Positions 13,200-13,643 of a stretch of 13,643 nt of DNA are shown here, piece by piece. The stretch is taken from NCBI GenBank assembly GCA_964412385.1, contig CAYPOV010000105.1, forward strand, positions 1 through 13,643, in the 5' to 3' direction. A model generated the notes under the pieces. The model was not told where the DNA came from and ran no database searches. It was given only the letters and a program-made list of their open reading frames with translations. Both the position numbers and the translations under genes were made by a program. How positions within the stretch are numbered: position 1 is the stretch's first letter; every line of letters begins with the position of its first letter. The stretch is from JBGSYN01 sp964412385. Lineage in GTDB: Bacteria > Pseudomonadota > Alphaproteobacteria > Geminicoccales > Geminicoccaceae.

Positions 13200-13436
13200 A
13201 TGAGCGATATCCCTGAGCGCGTAAAAAAAATCGTCGTCGAGCACCTTGGTGTCGATGAAGACAAGGTCAATCCGGAGGCTAGCTTCGTCGATGATTTAGG
13301 CGCTGATAGTCTGGACACGGTTGAACTAGTCATGGCTTTCGAGGAAGAGTTTGGTTGCGAGATCCCCGACGATGCCGCTGAAAAGATCCTCACCGTGAAA
13401 GACGCGATCAACTTCCTCGAGGAACATCAGAGCTAA
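13200..13436 (+). CDS. acpP: Acyl carrier protein
   Basis: Small acidic carrier that holds growing acyl chains on a 4'-phosphopantetheine arm. It is 78 residues from ATG 13200 (MSDIPERVKKIVVEHLGVDED), the standard length. The attachment Ser37 lies in DDLGADSLDTVELVMAFEEEF, followed by the usual IPDDAAEKILTVKDAINFLE. A GTG at 13182 would add six residues, but it coincides with the ribosome binding site. It is placed between fabG and fabF, as in E. coli and most proteobacteria. Confidence 0.98.
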   Translation: MSDIPERVKKIVVEHLGVDEDKVNPEASFVDDLGADSLDTVELVMAFEEEFGCEIPDDAAEKILTVKDAINFLEEHQS

Positions 13437-13473
13437 CGTTAAGCAATTCTGGAACGGCTTGGATTAGGGTTCG

Positions 13474-13643
13474 ATGCGACGAGTTGTTGTCACTGGGCTT
13501 GGACTGGTCACACCTCTGGGAACGGGTGTGGATTCGAGTTGGTCACGTCTCATCGAAGGCCAATCGGGTATCCAAAAGATCGATCGTTTTGATGTCTCTG
13601 ACCTTCCCTCGATAATTGCCGGTCTCGAGCCTACAGGTGAAGG
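13474..13643 (+). CDS. fabF: 3-Oxoacyl-ACP synthase II (FabF), 3'-truncated by the window end
   Basis: Beta-ketoacyl-ACP synthase that condenses malonyl-ACP with acyl-ACP during elongation. Only the first 56 codons are present. They read MRRVVVTGLGLVTPLGTGVD and go on to SWSRLIEGQSGIQKIDRFDVSDLPS, the characteristic N-terminus of KAS I/II enzymes. The catalytic Cys-His-His residues lie beyond the edge. AGGG (13466-13469) precedes the ATG by 4 nt. It follows acpP by 37 nt; that order favours FabF over FabB. Confidence 0.93.
   Translation, partial: MRRVVVTGLGLVTPLGTGVDSSWSRLIEGQSGIQKIDRFDVSDLPSIIAGLEPTGE

Noticed and set aside
1..13643. Search for a novel defence, mobile or secondary-metabolite system
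   Set aside because: Every long open frame is accounted for by a known conserved family, with no integrase, transposase, toxin, nuclease or direct-repeat boundary. Any novelty here is at the level of regulation or gene tails.

Overview
This is a chromosomal housekeeping window from an alphaproteobacterium. Base composition looks moderately GC-rich throughout, and no stretch stands out as foreign. The evidence for the group is the divergent arrangement of rpsF-rpsR-DUF2232-rplI against fabD-fabG-acpP-fabF, a coaBC-dut pair, the polyhydroxyalkanoate regulator PhaR, a ribosomal protein L9 with an acidic C-terminal extension, a porphobilinogen synthase of the non-zinc type, and an LdtR-like MarR regulator. 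The order cannot be fixed by eye. A PHA-forming member of a Rhodospirillales- or Rhizobiales-like lineage would fit.

Layout. Bases 1-4882 are on the plus strand: the C-terminal part of coaBC (coenzyme A synthesis), dut (dUTPase) overlapping it by 4 nt, an Rrf2-family regulator, a cysteine synthase, an EamA/DMT-type permease and an alpha/beta hydrolase. hemB (4887-5906) is on the minus strand and meets the hydrolase with 4 nt between the stop codons. Divergent from hemB is a 3-hydroxyisobutyryl-CoA hydrolase gene (5985-7049), followed by a MarR-type regulator (7275-7727). The minus strand then carries phaR (7754-8485) and the ribosomal cluster rpsF-rpsR-DUF2232-rplI (10983 down to 8612). A 325 bp divergent control region (10984-11308) separates rpsF from the fatty-acid synthesis cluster fabD-fabG-acpP-fabF, which leaves the window at the right edge.

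How the genes relate. The fab genes supply malonyl-ACP transfer, ketoacyl reduction, the acyl carrier and chain elongation. coaBC makes the 4'-phosphopantetheine precursor of the CoA that both CoA-linked catabolism (the HIBYL-CoA hydrolase) and ACP depend on. phaR ties to carbon storage. The Rrf2 regulator directly upstream of a cysteine synthase, and with no iron-sulfur cysteine cluster, suggests a local sulfur-responsive unit, but this is inference.

I found no mobile element, CRISPR array, tRNA, rRNA, phage gene or defence system, and nothing I would call a new biological system. The points most worth a second look are regulatory: palindromes inside both candidate promoters of the rpsF/fabD divergent region, a near-palindrome in the rpsF leader, a tandemly repeated Arg/Asp tail on ribosomal protein S6, the Rrf2-cysK pair, and an unusual start region in the cysteine synthase gene.
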